In this document: piece after piece, positions 18,537-26,269 of the stretch
Numbering within the stretch: position 1 is the stretch's first letter
Layout of the letters: the number at the start of each line of letters is the position of its first letter
Assembly (NCBI GenBank): GCA_963726125.1
Contig: CAVSBG010000002.1
Span: forward strand, 558,001-622,000
Source: JAMXLO01 sp963726125
Lineage (GTDB): Bacteria > Pseudomonadota > Alphaproteobacteria > Acetobacterales > Acetobacteraceae
Length of the DNA: 64,000 nt
Direction: 5' to 3'
Notes under the pieces: model-generated
What the model was told of the DNA's origin: nothing
Seen by the model: the letters and a program-made list of their open reading frames with translations, nothing else
Databases searched by the model: none
Made by a program: the position numbers and the translations under genes

Positions 18537-19928
18537 ATGTCGGCATCAGGCATGCCGCGAGCCGCCATCCACGGCCATATCGCCGCGCGCATCGACCGCC
18601 TGCCCCTGACCCGCGTGCAATGGCACCTCGCCATCCTTGTCGAGATTACCTGGGGCTTCATCATCTTCGACACCGACGGCATCGGCGCGCGCCTCTATCC
18701 CTTTGTCTGGCGTCCCAATCACATCATCGACGTGGTCCAGTACGCCGTGATCCAGGCCCTCCAGGTCGGCGCCGGCATCCTGCTCGGCGTCTACATCATG
18801 AGCTGGGTCGCAGATCGCTACGGCCGCCGCCCCGCCATACTGCTCGCGACATTCCTCGGCGGCCTCTGCATCTGGCCGTTCGCCTACGTCACCAATTTCT
18901 GGGGCATGGTCGTGCTGTCGGTGCTCAGCACGCTTGGCGTCGGCGGCATCGTCGCCACGCATTCGGTGTATCTCTCCGAAATGATCTCGCCCGAGGCTCG
19001 CAACAAGGTTCTGCTCGCCTCCCAGGGCGTCACCGCGCTGGTCGCCGTCGGCGTCAACCTGCTCGCCTTCTGGCTGATCCCCACGCGGTGGCAGATATTC
19101 CTGTGGGTCAGCGCCGGCATCGAGATCCTGATCCTGCTGCCGCTGCTCTATTGGCTACTGCCCGAGTCACCGCGCTGGCTCGAAGCACACGGCCGCCACC
19201 AGGAAGCCGAACGCGCCGTCGAAGACTACGAACGCCGCGTTCAGCAATTCGTTCCAGCCCCACTGCCGGAACCCCGAGGCGCCGACAACCCGGTGATCAT
19301 GGCCGGCCCAGGCGCGTGGAAAGAACTCTTCACCAACCCGCAGTATCGCGGCCGCACCATCGTGCTGATCATCACATGGATGTTCGGCTACGCTGGCCTG
19401 ATCTACGGCGTCGGCGCGTTCTTCCCAGTCTACATGGTGGACCACGGCGCCGACGCGCACTTCGTGTTCCTCACCATCGCGGCCGCCTATGCAGCCCTGT
19501 TCATCGCCTTCCAGGTCAACGCCCGACTTGGCGAATTTGTGGAGCGCCGCGACGTCATCGCCTTGATGGCAACCCTATTCGCCCTCTGCTGGATCGTTGC
19601 CTGGCTGATCCCCACACTGACCGTCGTCGCGGTCTGCTACATTATCAGCCGCATCGGCACCGGCCTGTTCCTGTTCAACCTCTACAACTACACGGCGGTC
19701 GCCTATCCAACCCGCATCCGCTCCGTCGCGTTTGCCTGGACCGACGGCCTCGGTCATCTCGGCGCCTGGGGCGGCGTGACGCTGCTCGGCCCGTTGTATC
19801 TACTTGGACCCAACCACCTCGGTTGGATCCTCTGGATCGTCATACCAGGCTCGTTGCTTCCTGCTATCCTGATCCGCGGCTACGGCATCAACCAATCGCG
19901 CGCTATTCTGGAGCAGGTATCCACGTGA
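18537..19928 (+). CDS. MFS transporter (sugar/metabolite:H+ symporter type)
   Basis: 463-residue inner-membrane carrier with about 12 hydrophobic segments. The loop 2-3 motif is DRYGRRPAILLATFLGG (GxxxDRxGRR), and the post-helix-6 PESPRWLEAHGR is the metabolite/sugar-porter signature. Other landmarks are VYLSEMISPEARNKVLLASQ and YNYTAVAYPTRIRSVAFAW in the second half. The ATG at 18537 has GGGAG upstream; an in-frame ATG at 18498 is the alternative. Its last four bases overlap the metallopeptidase start. Substrate unknown; the neighbours suggest export or import of the decarboxylase/ATP-grasp product, an inference only. Confidence 0.88.
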   Translation: MSASGMPRAAIHGHIAARIDRLPLTRVQWHLAILVEITWGFIIFDTDGIGARLYPFVWRPNHIIDVVQYAVIQALQVGAGILLGVYIMSWVADRYGRRPAILLATFLGGLCIWPFAYVTNFWGMVVLSVLSTLGVGGIVATHSVYLSEMISPEARNKVLLASQGVTALVAVGVNLLAFWLIPTRWQIFLWVSAGIEILILLPLLYWLLPESPRWLEAHGRHQEAERAVEDYERRVQQFVPAPLPEPRGADNPVIMAGPGAWKELFTNPQYRGRTIVLIITWMFGYAGLIYGVGAFFPVYMVDHGADAHFVFLTIAAAYAALFIAFQVNARLGEFVERRDVIALMATLFALCWIVAWLIPTLTVVAVCYIISRIGTGLFLFNLYNYTAVAYPTRIRSVAFAWTDGLGHLGAWGGVTLLGPLYLLGPNHLGWILWIVIPGSLLPAILIRGYGINQSRAILEQVST

Positions 19929-20320
19929 CCTTTGAAGCACCACCCACCGCCGAGGACATCGCCGAACTGGCGGAGCGCGCCCTCGCCGCCATCCCGCCAG
20001 CCCTGGCGGAGCACGTTAGCGGCATCGGCATCTCGGTGGAGGACATGCCCGATGACGACGTCCTCGACGATCTCGGCATCGAGTTCGGCTGGGACCTGAC
20101 CGGCCTCTACCAGGGCATCCCGTTGACCGAGCGCAGCGTGAACGACGTGGCGCCCCAACCGGACCTGATCTTCCTCTACCGCCAGCCGATCCTGCTCGAG
20201 TGGATCGAGACCGGCGAAACTCTCTACCGCCTCGTCCGCAACGTGCTGATCCACGAGATCGCCCACCACTTCGGCTTCAGCGACGCCAACATCGCCGCGT
20301 TGGAACAGGAGATGGAGTAG
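19925..20320 (+). CDS. Metallopeptidase family protein (minimal zincin)
   Basis: 131-residue protein with a zinc HExxH motif in VLIHEIAHHFGFSDANI near residue 110 and the upstream strand LIFLYRQPILLEW. This matches the small zincin-like family (formerly DUF1025). It begins with AFEAPPTAEDIAELAERALA-like helical sequence after a GTG start. The GTG at 19925 overlaps the MFS stop as GTGA, so it is translationally coupled to the transporter. Physiological substrate unknown for the family. Confidence 0.85.
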   Translation: MTFEAPPTAEDIAELAERALAAIPPALAEHVSGIGISVEDMPDDDVLDDLGIEFGWDLTGLYQGIPLTERSVNDVAPQPDLIFLYRQPILLEWIETGETLYRLVRNVLIHEIAHHFGFSDANIAALEQEME

Positions 20321-20344
20321 CACAGCGGGCGACGTTCTTCTCCA

Positions 20345-20480
20345 ACCCCGTCATGGCCGCCCCCACCCGTCATGACCGCCCCCACCGTCATGGCCGGGCC
20401 CCGACCCGGCCATCGCGCGCCCGCAACAATGTGCGAGCGATGCAGTCCCAGTCAGCAACCGTCCCATGGAGACAGTCGGA
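20345..20480. repeat. Dispersed intergenic repeat, copy C
   Basis: GTCATGGCC words are repeated at 20351, 20370 and 20388, followed by GGGCCCCGACCCGGCC and the repeat core at 20436-20464 (variant GATGCAGTCCCAGTCAGCAA). It fills the convergent gap between the metallopeptidase and the TRAP binding-protein gene. Confidence 0.8.
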
Positions 20481-20569
20481 TCAAGCCCTGGCAGCTTCTG
20501 CTGTATGTCAACAGGTATAGACCGCTGCCACGTTGAACGTGGCCCGGCCGATTGAGGAACACCAGCCAG

Positions 20570-21580
20570 CTACTGCGTCGGAGCCGCGACCAGCTTTTGG
20601 TAGACGGCGTGCGCCTGAGTGAATCCGCTGCTCTCGAGGCCATCGAGATAACGATCGGTTGAAGGCCACAGCGCCTTCCGCCACTGCGCGATCACCGCGT
20701 CGTCCGGCACGATGATTTCATGGCCGGGAGCAGTCGCGCCTTCGCGCACCGGACGATCCCACTTGTTCCACAGCAGACCGAAGCGCGTTACCAGCGCCTG
20801 ATTCGATAGTTTGTCGATCGCCGCGCGAACGTCAGGGGGCAGGCTTTCATACTTTGCCTTGTTCATGACGACGAAGAACGCAGACGTGTAGAATGCGATG
20901 TCCGTGTGGATCTTCAGATACTCATCGAAATCCGGCAGCGGATTGCCCCAGTTGGTGACGACGCCATCAAGGCTGTGATCCTTGATCGCCGGCATCACGT
21001 CGTTCACTTGCAGCACCACCGGCGTTGCCCCAAGCGCTTGCAATACCGCCGCCACTGTCTGGTTGGGCGCGCGCAGGTGCTGGCCCTTGATATCCTCCGG
21101 CTGGATGATCCGCTTGAAAGTGGTGTGGATCAGCCCAGGGTTGTGCACGAACAGTGCAAGCACTTTGAAGTCGCTGTACTCGTTGCCCAGTGTGCCGTTC
21201 TCATACAGTCCCCACAGCGCACGCGAACCATCGAGCGCGTTCCGTACAATGAACGGCAGCTCGATGATCGAACTGCGTGGAAAACGATCGCCCTCCGCAC
21301 CGCGCAGGCCAAGGGCGATATCGATCGTGCCGTCCTTCACCTGGGTCGCCTGGCTGGTGACTTTGCCGAACGCCGAGGTACCGTCATAGATCTCCACCTT
21401 CACCTGGCCCTTGGTCAGCGTCTCCAGCTCTTTCGCCCAAGGTTCCGCGAAGTCGGTCTGGAAGAAGCTTTGCGGACCAAGAAAGTGGCTGAGCTTCAGC
21501 ACAATCGGTGACTGCTGCGCCAAGGTCGGCGTTGCCGCGAGCGCGAACCCAAACAACAGGACGAACAGGCTTCGCATCAT
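20570..21580 (-). CDS. dctP: TRAP transporter substrate-binding protein (DctP family)
   Basis: 336-residue periplasmic binding protein of a tripartite ATP-independent transporter. A classic signal peptide is visible (MMRSLFVLLFGFALAATPTL then AQQ). The DctP fold is seen in LKLSHFLGPQSFFQTDFAEP, VKVEIYDGTSAFGKV, the conserved Arg region KGQHLRAPNQTVAAVLQALG and AIKDHSLDGVVTNWGNPLP. The start ATG at 21580 has GGAGGGAAG upstream. No DctQ or DctM membrane genes are present nearby, so it is an orphan or its partners lie elsewhere. Divergent from the acyl-CoA synthetase gene. Likely ligand: a carboxylate. Confidence 0.9.
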   Translation of the reverse strand: MMRSLFVLLFGFALAATPTLAQQSPIVLKLSHFLGPQSFFQTDFAEPWAKELETLTKGQVKVEIYDGTSAFGKVTSQATQVKDGTIDIALGLRGAEGDRFPRSSIIELPFIVRNALDGSRALWGLYENGTLGNEYSDFKVLALFVHNPGLIHTTFKRIIQPEDIKGQHLRAPNQTVAAVLQALGATPVVLQVNDVMPAIKDHSLDGVVTNWGNPLPDFDEYLKIHTDIAFYTSAFFVVMNKAKYESLPPDVRAAIDKLSNQALVTRFGLLWNKWDRPVREGATAPGHEIIVPDDAVIAQWRKALWPSTDRYLDGLESSGFTQAHAVYQKLVAAPTQ

Positions 21581-21695
21581 CTTCCCTCCACGGCATCGCG
21601 TCGATCGTTCTGTGACACGACCTTGCCGCGACCGCAACGCTTGCCGCCATGTCACTGCGGGGTCACACTGCTGGCAAGTCGCTCATAACCGGGGA

Positions 21696-23812
21696 ATGTC
21701 CACGCTCATGCCCTGCCGCCAGTTTCGCCAGTCTGACACCACTGTTTTCGCCGCGTTCCGTTGCCGTGCTCGGTGCCTCCAGCGATCCAACCCGCATCAG
21801 CGGGCGGCCGATCGCCTACATGAAGGCGCAGGGATTTCAGGGCGGGCTGTATCCGATCAATCCGAACCGCACGGAGGTGCAGGGCCTGAAGGCCTACCCT
21901 CCGTCGCGGATCTGCCGGAAACCCCCGACGTGGCCATCGTCGCCATCGCCGCCGAAATCGCCGAGAAGTCGATCACCGAACTGGCCGAACGCGGCGTGAA
22001 GGCCGCGGTGATGTTCACCGCCGGTTTCGCCGAAATGGACGAGACAGGCGAGGCCGCGCAGAACCGCATGGTCGCGGTGGCGCGCAAGCACGGCATGCGC
22101 ATCCTCGGCCCCAACTGCCTCGGCGTGTTCGATGCGCGCACCGCGTACTACGCGACATTCTCATCATCGTTCGACAGCGGCTGGCCCGTGCCCGGCCGCA
22201 TCGGCATTGCGTCGCAGTCGGGTGCCTACGGCACGCATCTCTACACGCTGGCGCGCAATCGCGGCATCGGCGCATCGCTGTGCATCATGACCGGCAACGA
22301 GTCCGACGTGACCGTCGGCGAATGCATCGGCTGGCTGGCGGAAAATCCCGAAGTCGACGTGATCGCCGTCTACGCCGAAGGCATCCGCGAGGCGCCCGGC
22401 CTGATCGCCGCATTCGAAGCGGCGCGCGCGGCGAAGAAGCCGATCATCATGCAGAAGGTCGGGCGCAGCGAACTCGGCACCAAGGCGGCGAAGTCGCACA
22501 CCGCCTCGATCGCCGGCGACGATGCGGTGACGGAAGCGGTGATGGCGGAGTTCGGCGTGGTCCGCGCGCGCAACTCCGAGGAAATGCTGGACATCGCGCA
22601 CACCGCGACGCGCCGCATCTATCCGGCGCGCAATACGCTGGGCGTGATCACGGTGTCAGGCGGCGCGGGCGTGCTGATCAGCGATACCGCCGATGCCGTC
22701 GGATTGCCGATGCCGGAGATGCCCGCGGACACGCAGAAGATGCTGCGTGATCTCGTGCCGTTCTGCGCGCCGCGCAATCCGGTGGATGCGACCGCGCAGG
22801 TGAGCAATTCCGTGGCCCTGATCCACACCTTCACCGAGGCGCTGGTGAAGGATGGCGGCTACGCGTCAGTCCTCGGCTTCTTCAGCATGACCGCGTCGTC
22901 GCGCCGCTGGCCGGGCATTCGCGAGCAGCTCAACAAGATGCGCGAGGCCTATCCCGATCGGCTCTACGTGCTGTCGGTGATTACGCCACCGGACCGTCGT
23001 GCCGAACTGGAGGCGGATGGCTGGGTGGTGCACGAGGACCCTACACGCGCGGTGACAGCGATCGCCGCGATGGGCCGGTTCGGTGCAGCGTTCCATGCGC
23101 CCGCTCTCGGCCGCCCCGCCCGCTGTGCCGCCGGTTACGTTGCCCGCGACGACACCCAGCGAGGCGGAGGCGAAGCGGCTGCTCGCCGCGGCCGGCATTC
23201 AATCCGCGCCCGAACAGGCGTGCGACAGCGCCGATGACGCGGTCGCGGCGGCAGAGAAGTTCGGCTTCCCGGTGGTGATGAAGATCCTGTCGCCCGACAT
23301 CCTGCACAAATCGGAAATCGGCGGCGTGCTGCTGAATGTCGAATGACGCTGCCGCGGTGCGCGATGGCTATGACCTGCTGCTGGCGCGCGCGAAGCAGTG
23401 CCGCGCCGACGCGCGCGCATCGAGGGCGTGCTGGTGGCGAAGCAACTCCAAGGCGGCGTCGAGTGCATCCTGGGCATCCACCGCGATCCGGTGTTCGGAC
23501 CGATCGCAATGTTCGGCCTCGGCGGCATCTTCGTCGAGGTGATGAAGGACGTGGTGTTCCGCCGCTGCCCGTTCGGCGATGATGTGGCGGAGCAGATGAT
23601 CCGCTCGATCAAGGGCGCGCCGCTGCTGCTGGGCGCGCGTGGTCGTCCACCTGTCGATATCAAGGCGCTGGCGCACATGTTGGCACGGCTGTCGGCATTC
23701 GCGCGACGCCGCGGGACCGAAGCTCGCGTCGATCGATCTCAACCCGGTGTTCGCGATGCCGGAGGGACAGGGCGCTTTCGCGGCGGATGCGGTGATCGAG
23801 ATTGGTGAGTAA
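21696..23812 (+). pseudogene. Acetate--CoA ligase (NDP-forming) family protein, frameshifted
   Basis: A fused acyl-CoA synthetase of about 700 residues with CoA-binding, succinyl-CoA-ligase-like and ATP-grasp domains. Readable pieces across frames are SPRSVAVLGASSDPTRISGR; then, after a shift near 21900, DVAIVAIAAEIAEKSI, ILGPNCLGVF, GRIGIASQSGAYGTHLYTLA and SHTASIAGDDAVTEAV (the phosphohistidine-loop region). After a shift near 23090 come EKFGFPVVMKILSPDILHKS and GGVLLNVE, then shifts near 23340 and 23420 (GPIAMFGLGGIFVEVMKD) and 23700 (ASIDLNPVFAMPEG). The N-terminal start is uncertain and may also be shifted. The enzyme would form an acyl-CoA from a carboxylate and ATP or ADP. Confidence 0.78.
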
Positions 23813-23828
23813 AACACAGGAGTTTTCG

Positions 23829-24401
23829 ATGCCGGCGTCGCTGCTTCTGACGCTGAGGTCCATGGCTTACAACAATGCCTGGGCAAACCATCGCCTGCTC
23901 ACGGCGAGCGGCAACCTGACTCAAGCTGAATTCGAGGCGACGCGCACGAGCTTCTTCCCATCCATCCAGGCAACGCTGAACCACATCCTGGTCATCGATT
24001 GGTTCTATGTCGATGCGCTGGAGGGTGGCACACTTGGCCCCGCCGCCTGGGCAAACCAGCTACCTTGTCCGGCCATCGCCGAGTTGCGTTCCGCACAGGG
24101 TGCGGTGGATCGCCGGCTGATCGCCTGGTGCAACGCGCTCGACGAGGCGGGGCCCGATCGCATCATCCACGTGCATCGCGGCACGCGCGTTCAGACAGAA
24201 CGTGCTGATCGGTTGCTGCTGCACCTGTTCCAGCATCAGGTGCATCACCGTGGTCAGGCTCACGCCATGCTCAGCAGCACCTCCGTTGCGCCGCCGCAGC
24301 TCGACGAATTCTTCTCGATTGCAGAGGCACCGTTGCGGGCAGCCGAGTTCAGGGAACTTGGTTGGACTGAGTCGGAAATCTGGCGCGAGCAACTTGTGTA
24401 G
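23829..24401 (+). CDS. DinB family protein
   Basis: 190-residue four-helix DinB-superfamily protein. The metal-site histidines are visible in ATLNHILVIDWFY (His near residue 53) and LFQHQVHHRGQAHAML (two His near 140). N-terminal SMAYNNAWANHRLL matches the first helix of this family. The ATG at 23829 has AGGAG 7 nt upstream and lies 16 bp after the acyl-CoA synthetase stop, so the two may be co-transcribed. DinB-fold enzymes include thiol-dependent transferases (bacillithiol, mycothiol, glutathione); this member is uncharacterised. Confidence 0.87.
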   Translation: MPASLLLTLRSMAYNNAWANHRLLTASGNLTQAEFEATRTSFFPSIQATLNHILVIDWFYVDALEGGTLGPAAWANQLPCPAIAELRSAQGAVDRRLIAWCNALDEAGPDRIIHVHRGTRVQTERADRLLLHLFQHQVHHRGQAHAMLSSTSVAPPQLDEFFSIAEAPLRAAEFRELGWTESEIWREQLV

Positions 24402-24445
24402 AGGCAATGCGATGGTCGACCTGACGCGCCGCAGCATCGCGAAGC

Positions 24446-24673
24446 AAGAAATCTTAACGCAGATGCAGGAAGACGATGCACGCCGAACACGCAGATAAGA
24501 CTGAGCTGAATGAACTGTCAGCTCATGTGATGGGCTGCGCATTCACCATCCTCAATGCACCTGCGTTCCTTGAAAAGGTCGATGAGAACGCTTTGTCATA
24601 GGAAAATCGTGCCGCTGGCTTGTATCTGCGTGTTTTGCGTGCATCGCCTTTCTGCATCTGCGTTATGATTCTT
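24446..24673. mobile_element. Inverted-repeat cassette around a GxxExxY remnant
   Basis: Arms of about 52-55 nt: left 24446-24497 and right 24619-24673. The left arm carries ATCTTAACGCAGATGCAGGA and GATGCACGCCGAACACGCAG. The reverse complement of the right arm carries ATCATAACGCAGATGCAGAA and GATGCACGCAAAACACGCAG. Only about 9 positions differ. The arms enclose a small open frame (24476-24601) whose start codon lies inside the left arm. No transposase and no obvious target duplication were seen, so it would be a non-autonomous mobile unit or a long-lived palindromic repeat. Confidence 0.65.
24476..24601 (+). pseudogene. GxxExxY family protein, truncated N-terminus
   Basis: The frame begins MHAEHADKTELNELSAHVMG and continues CAFTILNAPAFLEKVDENAL plus S and a TAG at 24599-24601. 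GxxExxY proteins (about 125-130 residues, nuclease-like, unknown role) usually read GCAF..LNALG.GFLEKVYENAL in this place. Here the Gly and the Tyr of the signature are lost and a stop follows after 41 residues. The start and first eight codons come from the inverted repeat. This is a degraded copy. Confidence 0.7.
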
Positions 24674-24873
24674 TCTTGGCCTGCGGCGCCACAAGGCCGG
24701 TAGTGCGAATTGAGACCGTACCTGGTTGCAACCCGTCCAAGTTCCGACCGCAGCACGCCGAACCGGTCAAAACCACTGTGACGAGCTACCGGCCCGAACC
24801 GCACCGCACCTAGCCTTCCTCAAACCGATTATGCTCTACTGTGCAACGTCGTCCGGATGGTCCGGGCGGCAGG

Positions 24874-25018
24874 CGCGTTCTCAGGGCGGGGTGCAATTCC
24901 CCACCGGCGGTGATTGCGAGCAATCGCATCAGCCCGCGAGCGCCCGCCCGCAAGGGTGGGGTCAGCAGATCCGGTGCAACTCCGGGGCCGACGGTAATAG
25001 TCCGGATGGAAGAGAGCG
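24874..25018 (+). promoter_or_regulatory. FMN riboswitch (RFN element)
   Basis: Nearly every conserved RFN block is present in order: GTTCTCAGGGCGGGGTGCAA, TTCCCCACCGGCGGTGATT, AGCCCGCGAGCGCCC, a variable arm, GGTCAGCAGATCCGGTG, AACTCCGGGGCCGACGGTAA and AGTCCGGATGGAAGAGAGCG. The 5' GCGTTCTC and 3' GAGAGCG ends close stem P1. It lies directly upstream of the lumazine synthase gene, so FMN should repress that gene. Confidence 0.95.
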
Positions 25019-25029
25019 TGGCGGTGCAG

Positions 25030-25055
25030 ACCCGAGGCGTCTCCGCGCCGCGGGT
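25030..25055 (+). promoter_or_regulatory. Hairpin overlapping the ribH2 start, riboswitch expression platform
   Basis: ACCCG-A-GGCG, loop TCTCCG, CGCC-G-CGGGT gives a nearly perfect stem 12 nt after the riboswitch. No U-run follows, and its 3' arm covers the first bases of the candidate GTG start at 25054, so start sequestration fits better than transcription termination. The pairing is seen in the sequence; the mechanism is inferred. Confidence 0.5.
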
Positions 25056-25611
25056 GTGTGGCGCACGCAACCCTCATTCCGCCCTCAACGTTGCGAGGGA
25101 CACGATAAATCAGATCGCTTCGACCAGTACACAACATCGGCAAGCAGACGGCGCACAAGGGAACGATCGCATCGCGTTCGTTCAATCCTGCTGGCACCGG
25201 GACATCGTTGACCGCGGCCGGGATGCTTTCCTGCAGGAGATGGACCGCCTCGGCGTGCCATCATCTCGTATCGATCTCCTGGAAGTGCCGGGCGCATTCG
25301 AGATACCGCTGCACGCGAAACGGCTTGCACAGAGCGGACGTTACGCCGCCGTCGTGGCGTGCGGCTTCGTCGTGGACGGCGGCATTTATCGGCACGAGTT
25401 CGTCGCGGATGCTGTCATCTCGGGACTGATGGCGACGCAGTTGGAGACCGGCGTACCAATGATTTCCGCCGTGCTGACGCCGCAACGCTTCCACGAGCAT
25501 GACGAGCACAGAAGCTTTTTCCGCGACCATTTCCTGGTGAAGGGGCGGGAGGCCGCGCAGGCCTGCGTCGCGACAGTGGCAAGCCTGCAGCAACTCATAC
25601 CGGAAGGCTGA
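25054..25611 (+). CDS. ribH: 6,7-dimethyl-8-ribityllumazine synthase 2 (RibH2 type)
   Basis: Penultimate enzyme of riboflavin synthesis, joining the pyrimidinedione with dihydroxybutanone phosphate. The closest pattern is the decameric RibH2 form known from Brucella: RIAFVQSCWHRDIVD, EVPGAFEIPLHAKRLAQSGR, AAVVACGFVVDGGIYRHEFV (instead of the GxVIRGxTxHxD motif of type I), VPMISAVLTPQRFHEHDEHR and FLVKGREAAQAC. The GTG at 25054 is the nearest plausible start in frame but has no clear ribosome site; the conserved part begins around 25166, so a start between is possible. Controlled by the FMN riboswitch. No other riboflavin gene is adjacent. Confidence 0.9.
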   Translation: MCGARNPHSALNVARDTINQIASTSTQHRQADGAQGNDRIAFVQSCWHRDIVDRGRDAFLQEMDRLGVPSSRIDLLEVPGAFEIPLHAKRLAQSGRYAAVVACGFVVDGGIYRHEFVADAVISGLMATQLETGVPMISAVLTPQRFHEHDEHRSFFRDHFLVKGREAAQACVATVASLQQLIPEG

Positions 25612-25662
25612 ATGCGCATTGGTCGGCGCGCGGCGCTCCACAGCGTCGCGCGCCCACCGCTA

Positions 25663-26268
25663 CTACGCGCCCAGCCCGCGCAACACATCTCTGAACGCGC
25701 GCATTCCCGGATCGTCCAGCCCGACAGATCGTTCGCCGAAGATTCGCGCACGACCGATCTTCGCCTGCATGCCGCGCATCTGTTCCAACGTTGCGTCCAC
25801 CGCGGCGGCGGACACCTTCAATATCCGCGCAGGTTCCGTCTCGCCTTCGGCGGCACCGGCAGCCGCGTCGATTGCGTCCAGCACGGTCTTATCGCCAAGC
25901 GCTGACTTGCCCCGCGTCTTCATCGCATCCAATGCCCCGCGTAGCAGTGCCGCGGTCTCCGACCAAGGCACTTCGGTGCGACCGCGCGTCGCCTTCGCGG
26001 CTGTCAGCAACCCGGTGGCAAGCAGCGTCCCATAGCTGGAGCCCGACACCTTGGTCATCGCCTGCGCGCAGGCCATCAACGCCATGCCGACATCCGCCGG
26101 CAATGTTGGCACGATGTCCAGCAGCGCGCGTCCCCCACGCGTCATCGTCACGCCGAGATCGCCATCGCCAAGTTGACCATCGAGCGCGTTCAGTTCGTCT
26201 GCCACAGTTTCCATGTGTGCGGCGATGCGCCGCAACCCATCGGCCAGCACCGGTGTGGTCAGCGCCAT
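25663..26268 (-). CDS. dhaL: Dihydroxyacetone kinase subunit DhaL
   Basis: 201-residue ATP-binding subunit. ELNALDGQLGDGDLGVTMTR holds the three Asp that bind Mg-ATP, followed by KVSGSSYGTLLATGLLTAAK (phosphate-binding loop) and TVLDAIDAAAGAAE. The ATG at 26268 lies one base after the dhaK stop, so it is translated with dhaK. No DhaM/PTS gene is present, so either a DhaM encoded elsewhere or direct ATP use is needed. Related KL pairs also phosphorylate other short ketoses such as erythrulose, so the substrate is open. Confidence 0.9.
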   Translation of the reverse strand: MALTTPVLADGLRRIAAHMETVADELNALDGQLGDGDLGVTMTRGGRALLDIVPTLPADVGMALMACAQAMTKVSGSSYGTLLATGLLTAAKATRGRTEVPWSETAALLRGALDAMKTRGKSALGDKTVLDAIDAAAGAAEGETEPARILKVSAAAVDATLEQMRGMQAKIGRARIFGERSVGLDDPGMRAFRDVLRGLGA

Positions 26269-26269
26269 G

